From positions 11,258,990 through 11,322,989 of the forward strand of contig OY720102.1 of NCBI GenBank assembly GCA_963082875.1: a stretch of 64,000 bases of DNA, written 5' to 3'. The notes below the pieces were generated by a model, which saw only the letters and a list, made by a program, of their open reading frames with translations, did no database searches and was not told the DNA's origin. A program made the position numbers and the translations under genes. Positions 11,403-22,008 of the stretch are shown in pieces; the stretch's first letter is position 1, and the number at the start of each line of letters is the position of its first letter. The stretch is from Corella eumyota. Lineage: Eukaryota > Chordata > Ascidiacea > Phlebobranchia > Corellidae.

Positions 11403-11957
11403 TCTCTTATTCCACCAGAGGCGCTACAAACTCGAATGTATGTTGGAAACGTGGCTTGGTGTCACGTGATCGCAACCACGAAAATGCAGGTAAATAAAAT
11501 TTTAGTATTGGGTTAGTCTTCTTTGGTTGGCGGAAACACATACTTTCTGTGTGACAAAACCCCATAATTATCCTCGCTAAGATTAAACTTGAAATTCTAC
11601 GAACATTCAGGGTTCACCATCCACAAGAGGGAGCCAGTGTTCCAAGTTTGGTTATTTATCCTCATTTCAACGTTGGTTGTTTGGTGTTGTCAGGTGCTTG
11701 GTTGGTTTGGGGTAAAAAAAGAGGTAATTATTTAGTTTATTGAGTAGTTTTTACCTGCGTTACTGTCATAAAGGTTTTACTGAAAACAACATGAGCAAAA
11801 ACGTCATTTTTCTGAAAATATGTTAAGTTATTGCAAGTGTTAAACATTTATTTCATGTATACTACTTTTAATGACAACTATTTCGTGATTTTTAGCCCAA
11901 CGTTACACCAAACATGACCAAGTTGTCCTGCACAAGATTCACCGTCTCCAATCAAAA
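11403..11957 (+). pseudogene. 3-beta-hydroxysteroid dehydrogenase, C-terminal half (probable pseudogene)
   Basis: Family role: NAD-dependent oxidation/isomerisation of 3-beta-hydroxysteroids by membrane-anchored short-chain dehydrogenases. Segment 1 (11,403-11,489) reads IPPEALQTRMYVGNVAWCHV; YVGNVAW-x-H is the family's hallmark. Segment 2 (about 11,517-11,723) reads SSLVGGNTYFLCDKTP, a TAA stop, then LNLKFYEHSGFTIHKREPVF and a hydrophobic WLFILISTLVVWCC, ending at GAG/GTAATT. This matches the YF-x-DDTP motif and membrane segment of the family. Segment 3 (11,896-11,957), after TTTTTAG, reads PNVTPNMTKLSCTRFTVSNQ, matching FTVSNxKA. The 27 bases between segments 1 and 2 contain TAG in frame. 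An intron that short is implausible, so there are probably two stops. The Rossmann half is not visible. Confidence 0.7.
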
Positions 11958-12073
11958 GTTTGTGGTATTTATTTAGGTCCCAGGGTGTTTAAATAAGGCC
12001 CGGGCTATTAATATAAGTCCAGATCTGTTTATACGAGTTTTTATAAGGCTCCGGGGTGTTTTATACAGGTTTG
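11958..12073. other. Short spacer
   Basis: Contains GC-richer clusters of related words (GTCCCAGGGTGTTTAAATAA, GGCCCGGGCTATTAATATAA, GGCTCCGGGGTGTTTTATAC) at 32-58-base spacing. This suggests a degenerate ~30-bp minisatellite. Confidence 0.4.
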
Positions 12074-13428
12074 TAGTTTGTTTGCGCAAAACGTACATAA
12101 CATTACAATCATGATATTAATCATCACCTACGTACTTGTGACCTAAGGGCGCCTTTTTTAAACAAAAGTCCATTTATTTTATCGTGAAAACAAGTCAGCG
12201 GTAAAATGTAATGAATTCCGTTAAACTTTCAGTATGACTTTTTAAATTATAATGTAGCACTATACAAACTTCTACACTATCTTTTAAGTAACGAATTTAA
12301 ACCTTCTCACATTAATCTTAAATTTACATGCGTTAATTCTTCTAAAACAACTTTAAATTGTAATAAAAATAAAGAAAAATATTTTTATTTAAATATGAGC
12401 ACTTTATTCATCAGTTAATTTGTTATTATTTTTAAAATAACAATATAACAAACTTTATAACAAGTAAATTTCAAACTTAATAAAAAGATTAAACACGCTA
12501 AAGCGGGCCAAATTGACAACACTTGAGACAAAAACAATAATCCACTGAAACTTTTGCAACTATATTGCTTGATCATGTTTAAAATATTAACACATTTCAA
12601 AAATTACTAAATAACACAAAGTTGTTTGTTTGTGCATAATGTAGATTACCATCCAAATCGTTACTATCACCTACGTAAACGTGACCTGGGGACACCTTTT
12701 TTAAACAGTAAACAAAATTCTATATACTTTACCATAAAAACAAATTAACGGTAACGTGTCACGAAATCGAGTAAATTTTTAGATTGCCTTTTTTTAATTA
12801 ATGATTAATGAGTGCTGTATTATTATCTAAGTACCTAATTTAAACCGTTTTTATTTTTTTATCCCAATGTCTTATGCATTAATTACTCTTAAAACAAATT
12901 TATGTTTAAATATTAGACGAACAGTCCCTAGTTTAGTTAAATTAAAAGTAATTAAGTATAAACAATGATCCACGAGAACTTGGGTAACTATATTGCCTGG
13001 TTACAATAACTTCAAACTGATGGGGAATTTTAACATAACAACATTTATGCTCAAAGAAAGTTATGAAAAGGCTGTAAAAAACAGTATTAGAATTAAAAAA
13101 ACTGTAATGGAAACACCGTGTAAGTTTGGATTGTCTTTGTTATTAACTAATAAAAAAATAATAAATTTTGACTAATTCTTCCAAAATAAACTGACTAATC
13201 TGATTTTTGAAACAAACATTTGCGCAAAATAGAACGAGGTAATAAATCTTAAAAAAATATATTGTAACCACGATCACAAATCTGTAGAAAATGATTCTTT
13301 AAAAAACGGTGTTAACACTCTAAAATTAATAAAAAAAATTATTATAAATCTATTAAATCAAAGAAAGCTTATTTTAAATTATTTTGAAATGGGCGAAAAA
13401 ATACTAAAATTGTTATATAGTTGTAGCA

Positions 13429-13701
13429 GAGTGGTTCTTAACCTTGTGGACTATTTTCAAGTTGGCCCAAATATACGCAGACTTAAGCCATAGATATAAA
13501 ATAAGATGGTTTAATAGCTTTCTACCAAAAATTTAACAAAATAAGGGCATTAAATACAGTATGTATTAAGCAAATTCTACTGTATTAAGCGCTTTATTTG
13601 TAATAGTTACTTATAATAATTAATGTTTAATTTTCTAAGCAATGCTCGCGAAATTATCCAGAACTCAAATGAGTCCGCCGACTCGGGGTTGAGAAACACT
13701 G
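13429..13701. mobile_element. hAT-type MITE with 8-bp target duplication
   Basis: 273-bp insertion flanked by exact TTGTAGCA copies (13,421-13,428 and 13,702-13,709). The termini are imperfect inverted repeats: GAGTGGTTCTTAACC on the left and, reading inward, CAGTGTTTCTCAACC on the right. These are typical of hAT elements, as is the 8-bp duplication. The other repeat units lack it (cf. ATTGTAGCACATTG near 15,126), which gives the empty site. It has no coding capacity. Confidence 0.85.
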
Positions 13702-14397
13702 TTGTAGCACATAGCAAAAAAAATTAAATTATTAGGTTACAGGTAAATCAATGTCTCAGATTAGGTTTAAACTGTTTTTATACAAAAAATTCTAATTTTA
13801 AGCCATTTTAAAGACTTTATACTGCTTTAAATAACGTTTTTAGTTGTGATTATTAAAAGTTGTTCGTTTTTCCGTTGAATTGATTATGTTTAAAATACAA
13901 ACATATTTTAAAAATCACAATTATTAAATCCCATTAAGTAGTTTGTTTGTGCAAAATATAGATTACATTTATTATATTAATCATCATCTACGTAAATGTG
14001 GCCAAAGGGCACAAATTTTATATACTTCACCATAAAAACAAATTAGCGGTTACATATCACAAATTCAGTAAATCTTACAGATTGCCTTTTTAATTAATAA
14101 TAAAACTCTACAAATGCTACGTTATTACCTTAGTGACTAAATTAAACCGTTTTTATTTTTATATTTCAATTATTAAACAAATTTAAGTTGTAATGTAGAT
14201 AAGTAGAACTATTTTTATTTTAATGTTAGCCCCAAAGTCCTTAATAAAGCTTATCAAATTAAAATAATTTGGGTATAAACAATGATCCACGGAAACTTGT
14301 GAAACTATATTGCCTGGTTACAATAACTTAATATTAATTTTAACATAAAAACACCCTTTATGCTCGGACCCAACTACCATTACAACCATTTACTTTT

Positions 14398-14655
14398 TTG
14401 TATATAAATTTATCTTCGATGTGGAAAGGTTCAATGCGCGACCTAAACATAGAGTAATATCATTTACTTCGACCCAGTCTCGAATTGCCTGTTGCAGTTT
14501 GGGATATAATAGATTATAACTGCCCGATAATTATACTGTTGATTAGGTAAGTGCTAGCTCCCCAGAATTTTTGTACCGGATATAGCGCCTTACACAAGGG
14601 ATATCAGTGGGGATTGAACCCACGACATCATGCGTAGTGTATGTTTGCCGGTTTA
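14398..14655 (-). mobile_element. tRNA-derived SINE, copy 4
   Basis: Body from TCTTCGATGTGGAAAGG with the same internal order as copy 1 (AACATAGAGTAATATCATTT, AATTATACTGTTGATTAG). The head includes GGGGATTGAACCCACGAC and then is truncated. It lies within the third ~1-kb tandem repeat, so it is younger than the repeat array. Confidence 0.7.
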
Positions 14656-15481
14656 ACTGTATGAGAAGTTATGATAAAGTCTGTAAAACAGTACTTTAAT
14701 TTAAAAAACTGTAATAGCAACACCACGTATAGATTGTTTTTGTTATTAACTAATACAAGAAACCTGGCGAATTTAAAAAAAAATAAACACTTAACTTATG
14801 TTTTGTATTAATCCATGTTTAGTTGACGGCATTGGTATAGTAGATTAAAACTAACTAGTCTTTTTTTTAAAACAAACATTTGCGCATATTAGAACGCGGT
14901 AATAAATCTTTAAAGTTGTCAATACCATAAAAACAAGTTCAAAGGGTTCACGTAAGAAGAGTTGTTAAATTTTAACCGCTACAATATAATCACAAACGTC
15001 AACGCTTAGCAAGTTAATAAAAATTTAATTTAAATCTAAAAACTAATCCTGTGTAAAAATAAAATTAAGCTTTTCTTAAATTACCTTAAAAAAGGGAAAA
15101 ATGTTTTAAATCTTTTCACATAATTGTAGCACATTGCTTTTTTGTATTTAAACAAAGAAATTTGAATTATTTGGTTACAGGTAAATTAATGTTTTAAATA
15201 TGGTTGTTTTTTTATAAAAAAAAGTTTTTATTTCAAAAGTTCATTTTTAAGTAATTGGGGAAACTTTATACTGACTTAAATTACAGTTATATTGAAAATT
15301 GCTACTTTTAAAAAAATCTCCAACATAAAAACAAGTAAGCAGGAAGTTGTGACACATTTTGCTAAATTTACAGATTGCCTTTTTCTACTGGTTTTAAATC
15401 GACAATGTCAATGTTTATTTTTTCCTATTACTAAAGATGTGAAATTATATAATCAAATAAAATGGAAAAAAGTGTACAAAC

Positions 15482-16295
15482 CTTGTTTTGGTATCCAAGC
15501 ATTGGTAAAAGCGTCTAGCCTTGCTTTGTGTGGCATGAAGCTGATGCTGCGATAAGAACTAGCTGTGATATCACTGTCCCGTATTTTTTCATTTTTTAAT
15601 CCAAGCCCACATGCCCCAACTATAAACATTTTTATATAAATCATCTTTTTTTTAGATTTCTAATCAAAAAGTAACCTTTTTAATTATTTTTTTATAATGT
15701 TTGCCAGCTTTTCAAACAATTTGTTCAAGGTGAATTTTTTTAAACCTACTCAATTTTCTTATTTATCGTAATATTACAACTTAAATATTACAAAAATGTT
15801 TGTTTGCAATATTATTTTGTTACCTTATTGTTGTAACTTAATCTTGAACAAAAAATAATTTACACACTATTAAAAGGAGTATTTAATTTAAAAATCTTCA
15901 ACTTTTTTTAAACAAAAGTTAAGAAGTAGTTTTTTTTTAACCAAGTACTATAACGTTGATCATCTTTCAATATTGGTTATTACAGCTACAATATTTTAAC
16001 AGTAGGTTGGTATAAAAATATTTTGGCAAATAAAAAAGTAACAAAAATACTTTTCAAATGTGGAAGAATTCGTTCTAACTCCGACACAATTTCTCCATTG
16101 CAAGAACATTCTCCAGTGGCCCCAATTTCACCTCTTAAACCTTTCTCACCCTTTTGTCCAGCTGGCCCAAGCTTGCCTGGCCTTCCTTGTTTATTTTCTA
16201 ACGGTTTGTAAGTAGATGCAGTGGGACATGCACTAAAACAAACCTGATTGTTTTGAGAAGCAACAAAGAAATATAAGTATTTTTAATAAACTCAT
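15482..16295 (-). CDS. Secreted collagen / discoidin (F5/8 type C) protein, two 5' exons
   Basis: Two exons with compatible splice phase lie on the minus strand. Exon A (16,232-16,051, after a GTTTTAG acceptor) encodes a short collagen helix, GRPGKLGPAGQKGEKGLRGE then IGATGECSCNGE, ending at AAAA/GTATTT in phase 1. Exon B (15,619-15,482) begins after TTTATAG in the matching phase. It reads ACGLGLKNEKIRDSDITASS, then MPHKARLDAFTNAWIPKQ, the start of an F5/8 type C domain with its first Cys, and ends at AAG/GTTTGT. Family members are secreted lectin or matrix proteins. Upstream, an ATG at 16,295 opens a signal-peptide-like MSLLKILIFLCC, but it runs in a different frame from the collagen part. 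So either the first exon lies elsewhere or a single-base shift is present. The rest of the discoidin domain is not found downstream. Confidence 0.65.
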
Positions 16296-16354
16296 TTTAA
16301 GTGTTTAAAATACAATGTTATTCTAAACTTAACTAAAATAAATATGAAGAAGAT

Positions 16355-17252
16355 GAGGCGGCATTACGAAAAGTTTACGATCTCGTTAGTTATACGAACG
16401 TCACTTAGGGGGAAAATCGGTATGACGAAACAAAAAATGTCACTATTAACGAACGAAAAAGCATAAAATTTAATCAGTGAACCATCAGTAAACTTAGTGT
16501 ATTTTGCCTTGATTATTGCTATGTTAAACACTAAGATTATTCCTGCGGTACATAAATACTTATATTTTATTTGTAAATATATTTTAAAATTGCTAAATAA
16601 ATGGCTTAAAATATCTATAAATGTTGGAATTTAAGTTTATTAACTAAACTATCAGCCATATGCGATTTAATTTATCTTTAAATAAACCTTAATGGATGTA
16701 AAGTATAAAAAATGCATTATAAAACAGTTTATATTAACAAAGTGTCTCTGTATGTGTGGACCATGATATTAACAAATGGTTTAATCTGTATGTGTGGACC
16801 ATGATATTAACAAATGGTTTAATCTTTCAGCATGGCTTCCTAGTACGATATTTTAAAAGTTGTTGGAGACAAAATGTTTCATTAGTTTGAGCAAAAACAA
16901 TTGCATAAAACACCTATATTTTGTTTTGTCAAGTAATGCATTTTTAAACATCATTCTTACCATAAAATATAATAACCGTACAAATTTTTACTGTCATTTT
17001 GAGAAAGGCAGAATAAAAGCACCCCGTGAATATGATGTAATATCGCCGCCTTGATGTAGCCCGTAATATTGTGAAAACACATAAAAAACGTCACTTTGCG
17101 TAGCTCGAAATTCCTTCTTTTGCACACTTCATTTTTAACGAACTAGGTCGTTTCGTAATACCCGTTTAGTTAACGAGCGAAATAACTTGCTAAATTTTGA
17201 CTCATTATGCGGATCCATAAATTTAACTTAACGAGTTTCATAATGCCGCCCC
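16355..17252. mobile_element. Non-autonomous DNA element with GGCGGCATTA termini
   Basis: Left end GAGGCGGCATTACGAAAAG. Right end, read on the other strand, GGGGCGGCATTATGAAACTC. Inside each end are further related inverted words (CTCGTTAGTTATACGAACG and its counterpart CTCGTTAACTAAACGG). It is about 0.9 kb with no transposase, and a 38-bp direct duplication lies in the middle. I could not define a target duplication. It sits just upstream of the collagen/discoidin gene. Confidence 0.6.
16749..16824. repeat. 38-bp perfect direct duplication
   Basis: Two head-to-tail identical copies (16,749-16,786 and 16,787-16,824) beginning TGTATGTGTGGACCATG. It is recent, because there are no differences between them. 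Confidence 0.85.
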
Positions 17253-17475
17253 TGGTTTTATTAAAGTCTTATTTTTAATTGCAATGGTTTGTTGTTTGAA
17301 TAAATTTGACAACAAACTAGTTTTTTTTTACAAAATCCTTGTATAACTTTATTAGCAAACTCACTTTACCAATTTATTTTTTGAATATAGTTTTAGCTAG
17401 TATACCAAATGGGTCTGATATATGCCAATTTGGCGAAACAAATTGTTTATAAATAAGCCTGTTTACATGGACGTT

Positions 17476-17625
17476 TTAACCGTGCTACAAACCGTATTCG
17501 AAAACGGTTCTCTCGTTTTCGTATCGCGAGAAAAAGGTTTATCGGTTTTGAAATCGGTATTTCAAAACCGTTCGCAAGAGGTGGTTTTGAAATTGAAATA
17601 CGGTTTCGAAGTAAAAGTTAGCCGT
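17476..17625. promoter_or_regulatory. Harbinger left subterminal repeats
   Basis: Repeated ACCGT/ACGGTT and CGGTTTTGAAA words in both orientations (for example AACCGTGCTACAAACCG, ATCGGTTTTGAAATCGG, TTTCAAAACCG). Their position and palindromic layout fit binding sites for the element's Myb or transposase protein. This is inference. Confidence 0.5.
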
Positions 17626-17940
17626 GCTATTTGCATAGCGACAATAGCATTTTTTTATTTACGGCCTTGCAGTTTCTGGTAATTAAGTTTAACCCGCAAA
17701 ATAATCTAACGCAATGGAAAGCAATTATTATCACAGCAAACTTTAATTAGGCTTATTAACTGCAGACAAGCAGGCTAGAACCTTTGAAGTGAATCTGGTA
17801 AAACTGTAAGAAAGCCTGTCAAACAGTTATTTTACAGAAAGATAATCTGAAGTATAACATTTAAATTTTTATTATTAACAACTACTATAATATAGAAATC
17901 CAGTAAACAAAAGAACTAAGTTTAGTAAACAAGCAATTAA

Positions 17941-19209
17941 ATGTCTGAAACATCTTTAACAAAAAAATTTAGAAGAGGTGCATGGCAGCATCAAGATATA
18001 TTGTTTTTGATAAAATTAATCAAAGAAAGGCAAGTATTGGAGCTTATCGATGGAGGAAAAAAAAGAAATAAGCAAATATTTATACAGCTGGAAGAAGCTT
18101 TTCGCAAAGAAAACCGTGATATTTCATGGTAGCCATATATGTATAAACCTCTTGTCCACCACTGGCAAAATTTAATTTTGTATTTTAAACCCAGGCAAGC
18201 TATTCGTGACAAGTGGAAGCGATTAAAAGCTGATTATTATAAATATAAAACTGTACATGCTAAATCTGGAGCAGCTGCTGTTTCGTGGACATATTTTTCA
18301 GATATGGATGTCCTTTTAAGAGCTCGTCCAAGAGCCCAGGTAAATATTTTACTCTTAAAATATACAAAAGTTAAACCTAATTTATATATTTTATTTACAA
18401 ATATTTATAGGCAATTGTTCATGGAGGAATAGACTCTTTTCGGGAAATCGTGTGTGAAGGTAGGTTTTTACAATTTATTGCTCCCTGTTTTTTAGTAGTA
18501 AAGCAATTGTTTCTTATTCTACACCATTTTTTTAGAAGAAAGTGAACAGCAGCCATGTTCCAGTTCTGCAAGCACAGGTATTTTTCATGATGAAATAAAG
18601 TAAGTATCGATGGTAAACAAAAATAACCTTCTTGCCATTCCTTAAAGATCAAATTCAACATGAGCCACCTAATCCTGAAGTGGAAATGGAGTTGCTAGCC
18701 TCACGGCCACAAAGTACATCACCAACCAATGATACACCACTCACCTCACGTTCAGCCACTCCATTGGCACAAAAAAGAACAGCAGAACCAGAGGAAGAGT
18801 CCTCAGGTAACTACAAAGTTTGCTTTTTTTTAAAAAGGTTTATGTTATATTTATATATTATATTTAACATTTTTATGAAAGATGTTGATGTTTCTGGCAC
18901 AAGTAGAAGTAGAAAAAAGCGCAGGAAACATTCCAGGGATCAATCAGAAGGTAAATAAATGTAATTACTGTACTATCCATAAAAATTAATGTAAAATTTT
19001 TTTAAGACAATTTCTCGAAGTTTTGCAATATATATCAGGAAGAAGCAGGTAAAGATCGCATGAGCACAGAGGCCATTGCTCTTGGAAATCAAAGATGCCT
19101 AGAAGAACAATCTGATAAAATGATAGCTACGTTTAATGAAGGCCTCCAATTGCTTTTGCAAAACCCAGTCATGGTGATGATGTGTAGGCCAGAAGAACCT
19201 CACGACTAA
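17941..19209 (+). CDS. Harbinger Myb/SANT-like DNA-binding protein (7 exons)
   Basis: Exons: 17,941-18,128; 18,195-18,339; 18,411-18,459; 18,536-18,577; 18,648-18,806; 18,882-18,950; 19,007-19,209. All introns are GT-AG with consistent phase. They give 284 residues from an ATG to TAA, with AATAAA about 15 bases after the stop. Exons 1-2 carry a Myb/SANT-like domain (GAWQHQDILFLIKLIKE, then WQAIRDKWKRLKADYYKYK with the conserved tryptophans). Then come an acidic, serine-rich linker, a basic RKKRRKH cluster that could be a nuclear signal, and a C-terminal helical part (TEAIALGNQRCLEEQ). In this superfamily the Myb partner binds element ends and helps bring the transposase to the nucleus. The intact reading and small introns suggest the copy could still be expressed. 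Confidence 0.85.
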
Positions 19210-19318
19210 GCTCCTTCCAATTTAAATAAAATAATCCATTTGTTACTGTTTTTTCGTTGTGTGTTTTATTTACTGTGTGCTTGTTTTGTTATTTAAAACA
19301 AAAATAAAAGACTACATT

Positions 19319-21144
19319 TTAATCACATTTATATTCATTAAATCGAATACTAGTACGCATTGGTAAATTTTTTTTTAAATGTTCACAAATGGCAAGTCTA
19401 ATTTGTTTGGCATCATCATCACCATCGTAATCACTTTCATAGGGCCTGGAGGTTGGTTCTGGGTTACTTCTAGCTTGACCTGCTGCAGAAATTGGCTCTG
19501 TTATAGGAGTATTTTCTAGTTCGCAAAAGTTATGTAATGCACAGCAGGTAGAAATAATTGAAGGTGCAAAGCCTATTTCTGCGTCAATCTTTTTTCCTAA
19601 TATCCTCCAACGAGCTTTAAGGCGTCCAAATGCGTTTTCTACAATTATTCGAACCGAACTATGGTAACACAGTTAAAAGATTCTTTCTCTGGAGAAAGGT
19701 TGTACCCAATAAAGGGCTTAATTAGCCAAGGCATTAAGGGGTAGGCAGGGTCTCCCAAAATCATTAAAGGAATAATAGTATTTTCCAACACTATGGGTGC
19801 CTAAAACAAGACATTTATTTTAATTATATAGTTAATATGATTAAAACCTAAATTAACTGTATCAAATTCACAAACCTTGGGTAAACGACTTGATTCTGTA
19901 TATATTGCAGATTTTTTAAAAACAGTTGCATCATGGGTGCTTCCAGGGCTTTGTATATTTATATGACGAATCCTATTTTACATAAATAAAATGAAAGACA
20001 TTTTTTAATTCAAGAAACAATTGTGGTGTGTTAAACATGTACTAAAATTATTAACTTACATGCACTGATCATCAACAACAGCTTGTAATATTATTGAGTC
20101 CCATCCTTTTCTGTTTGTGTAGTCCTTTTTCCCTACCCTGGGTGCAGTTACAGGAATGTGGCTTCCATCAATGCAGCCATAAACCTTTTGTATTTAAACA
20201 TAAAATGTTGTTTATTAAGCGCAATCAAATTTTACTTTTTTGAACTAAAAAAAGTACACACTTGGGGAAAATGAGACTTTTTTTGTATTCTTTTTGCAAT
20301 TTTTATAGCTTCTTCTGTGTTTGGCATATGAATAAACCCATGCAATCGAGCATTAACAGCTTTGCAAAATCTAAATTTTCGTAAAAAAGTTAATATAATA
20401 GCTTTGCTTATAAATTATAGTTAACATCAGCCCCAAAATTTATTACTTCTTTAAACAGTTCAACACAGAGGATTTGTGTATGCCAAATGTGTTGCCTACT
20501 GCCCAATATTCCGAGGCAGATGCTAGCTTATAAACAGCTATGGCAATTCTTTTATCGGTAGGAATTGGAGTTCTTACAGATCTTTCGTCTAAACATAACA
20601 TTTTTAATTTTATTTAATCTGAAAAATTTAATGTCATTTATTAGTTAATACAATTATTTTAAGGTAATTAAAAAGGGGTTTTTAAATTTAAAAAATAATT
20701 AAATAGCTTAATGTATTTACCAGGTTTCATGTCTTCTTGTAATATGTCCACCAATTTTAAAAACGTTGATTTTCGCATTCTAAAATTCTGTAGCCATTGG
20801 GCATCATTAAAGCTCGAAATTATGTTGGTCCAAAAATCATCTGATCTAAAAGGAGAACAATTTTTGAGCATAATTTTACTTAACATGACGTAAGTATGAT
20901 ACTGTTAGCTAAACAGTACAACATATATATACCTTTGAAACATCCAAATCTTATTTCTCCGTTTATCATAGTGGAAATCAACATACAACATGCCACGACA
21001 AACAAACTGTATTGTTTTTCTTTGTGCAGTCCATGAGGCTTTTGCCTTAAAGGTCTGTATTGCTGTAACAGCATCAAAAAGAAACTTCCAGAATAATACA
21101 AAAATAACAGCTATTCGTTTTTTAATTAGGTATTCGATTGTCAT
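19319..21144 (-). CDS. PIF/Harbinger DDE transposase (7 exons, one frameshift)
   Basis: Exons, high to low: 21,144-20,933; 20,845-20,721; 20,588-20,447; 20,370-20,262; 20,184-20,060; 19,972-19,876; 19,800-19,319. All junctions are GT-AG and in phase. Motifs in order: an N-terminal helical part (FRMRKSTFLKLVDILQEDM), VYGCIDGSHIPVTAP (first catalytic D), INIQSPGSTHDATVF, LGDPAYPLMPWLIKPF (second D), then VENAFGRLKARWRILGKK (catalytic E). The last exon has two bases too many. A doubled GT near 19,668-19,672 (TGTGTTAC) separates ESFNC from YHSSVRII and shifts frame. The element is therefore otherwise complete but this copy may not make active transposase. Sequencing error or polymorphism at the GT repeat is also possible. 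The acidic tail (SDYDGDDDAK) precedes the TAA. Confidence 0.85.
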
Positions 21145-21539
21145 AGTGCTAAGTATTAAAAACAGAAAATTAGGTATAGGCTATAAAAGATCTAAAACTC
21201 AACAAGGCCCGTCAGCTTGCAGGCTTCCTAGCAGTAGCACCAGTTTAATACTAACACAAACAAAACTTTAAAATTGCATGGATTTATTTATATAACTAGT
21301 TTCTAATGGCTAAAATGACAGACTAAATAATACACAAGTACTTTCATAATTTTACTTAAAGTCTTCAATATTAGTCTAACAGGTAACAGCATAGGCGTTT
21401 TTCTAACACCTTACCTGTTGCCAATAGACATTTGGTCCGCTAAATATTAACTAACTTTGTGCTTTACTTTTTTATTAAACTATCCAAGCCTGGTATAAGC
21501 GTGTAGCAAACTGACAAGCTAAATGTGCGTACTGACAAC

Positions 21540-21660
21540 AAGCGACACAGTAGGGACTCGAATACGGTTCTTTGGCGCATGTAAACTGAACGCTTTATCG
21601 GTTTTGAAAAAAGAGCGAGTGACGTCACTCAAAACCGATTTTGAAATATTTTCAAATACG
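21540..21660. promoter_or_regulatory. Harbinger right subterminal repeats and CRE palindrome
   Basis: Contains ATCGGTTTTGAAAAAAGAG and CAAAACCGATTTTGAAATAT in inverted orientation around GAGTGACGTCACTC (21,617-21,630), a perfect 14-bp palindrome with a CRE-like TGACGTCA core. It lies upstream of the transposase start, so it may serve as both terminus and promoter. Confidence 0.5.
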
Positions 21661-21680
21661 CTCATGTAAACAGGCTTATT

Positions 21681-22008
21681 GTTAAACAATATAGGCATTG
21701 TTACAATTCAACTTTTTACAAAATAATATTAAATACAAATCTATAAATTTCGGTGACTATTTATTTTAGTAAATAAATTCCCTGCGTAAATTTAACCTGG
21801 ACATAATATCCAAAAAAACAATAATGTTAATTTTGCTTACTTTCACTTTTAAAATTTTAAAGATACTAGGCAGTTCTTGTTCATCGAGTATAAGCAAAAT
21901 GTGACTATGTGGAAGACCCTTTTTTGAAATTCGATAGTATAAATATAAGCAGTAATTTTTTCAAAAAGATTTTTATTTTTTACTTTTTCCATAAATGCAA
22001 TTAATTTA
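21681..22008. other. No gene seen
   Basis: AT-rich spacer between the Harbinger right end and the Helitron fragment. Nothing recognisable. Confidence 0.3.

Larger units (their letters stand above)
12074..15385. repeat. Diverged ~1.03-kb tandem repeats (3 units plus a partial)
   Basis: Units start at 12,074, 12,623 and 13,941, each with GTTTGTTTGYGCA and then a conserved CAYCTACGTAM-TGTGRCC box. Later landmarks recur in order: ACCATAAAAACAAATTA, ACAATGATCCACG, ACTATATTGCCTGGTTACAA and ACAAACATTTGCGCA. Unit 1 (549 bp) lacks the central part. Unit 2 is 1,318 bp, or about 1,037 without its MITE. Unit 3 carries a SINE. A fourth start is recognisable at about 15,300-15,385 next to the discoidin exon. 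No coding potential is seen. The divergence indicates an old array. Confidence 0.7.
17452..21680. mobile_element. PIF/Harbinger DNA transposon, nearly complete
   Basis: A 4,229-bp element bounded by perfect 18-nt terminal inverted repeats: AATAAGCCTGTTTACATG at 17,452-17,469 and its reverse complement at 21,663-21,680. Subterminal regions are crowded with CGGTTTTGAAA/TTTCAAAACCG words, likely binding sites for its own proteins. It has the two-gene layout typical of the superfamily: a Myb/SANT-like protein on the plus strand and a DDE (DDE_Tnp_4-type) transposase on the minus strand. The genes converge with about 110 bases between their stops. Perfect terminal repeats and a clean Myb gene indicate recent activity. 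The exact target duplication is unclear because TAA/TTA is part of the inverted repeat. Confidence 0.9.

Noticed and set aside
11490-11516. 27-nt GT-AG intron joining 3-beta-HSD segments
   Set aside because: It is too short for spliceosomal removal. More likely decayed coding sequence with a stop.
12074-15385. CRISPR-like or satellite array with spacers
   Set aside because: Repeats are ~1 kb, diverged, and in an animal genome. No short direct repeats with unique spacers.
16233-16243. 11-nt GT-AG intron between signal peptide and collagen stalk
   Set aside because: Impossible length. A base shift or a different first exon is more likely.
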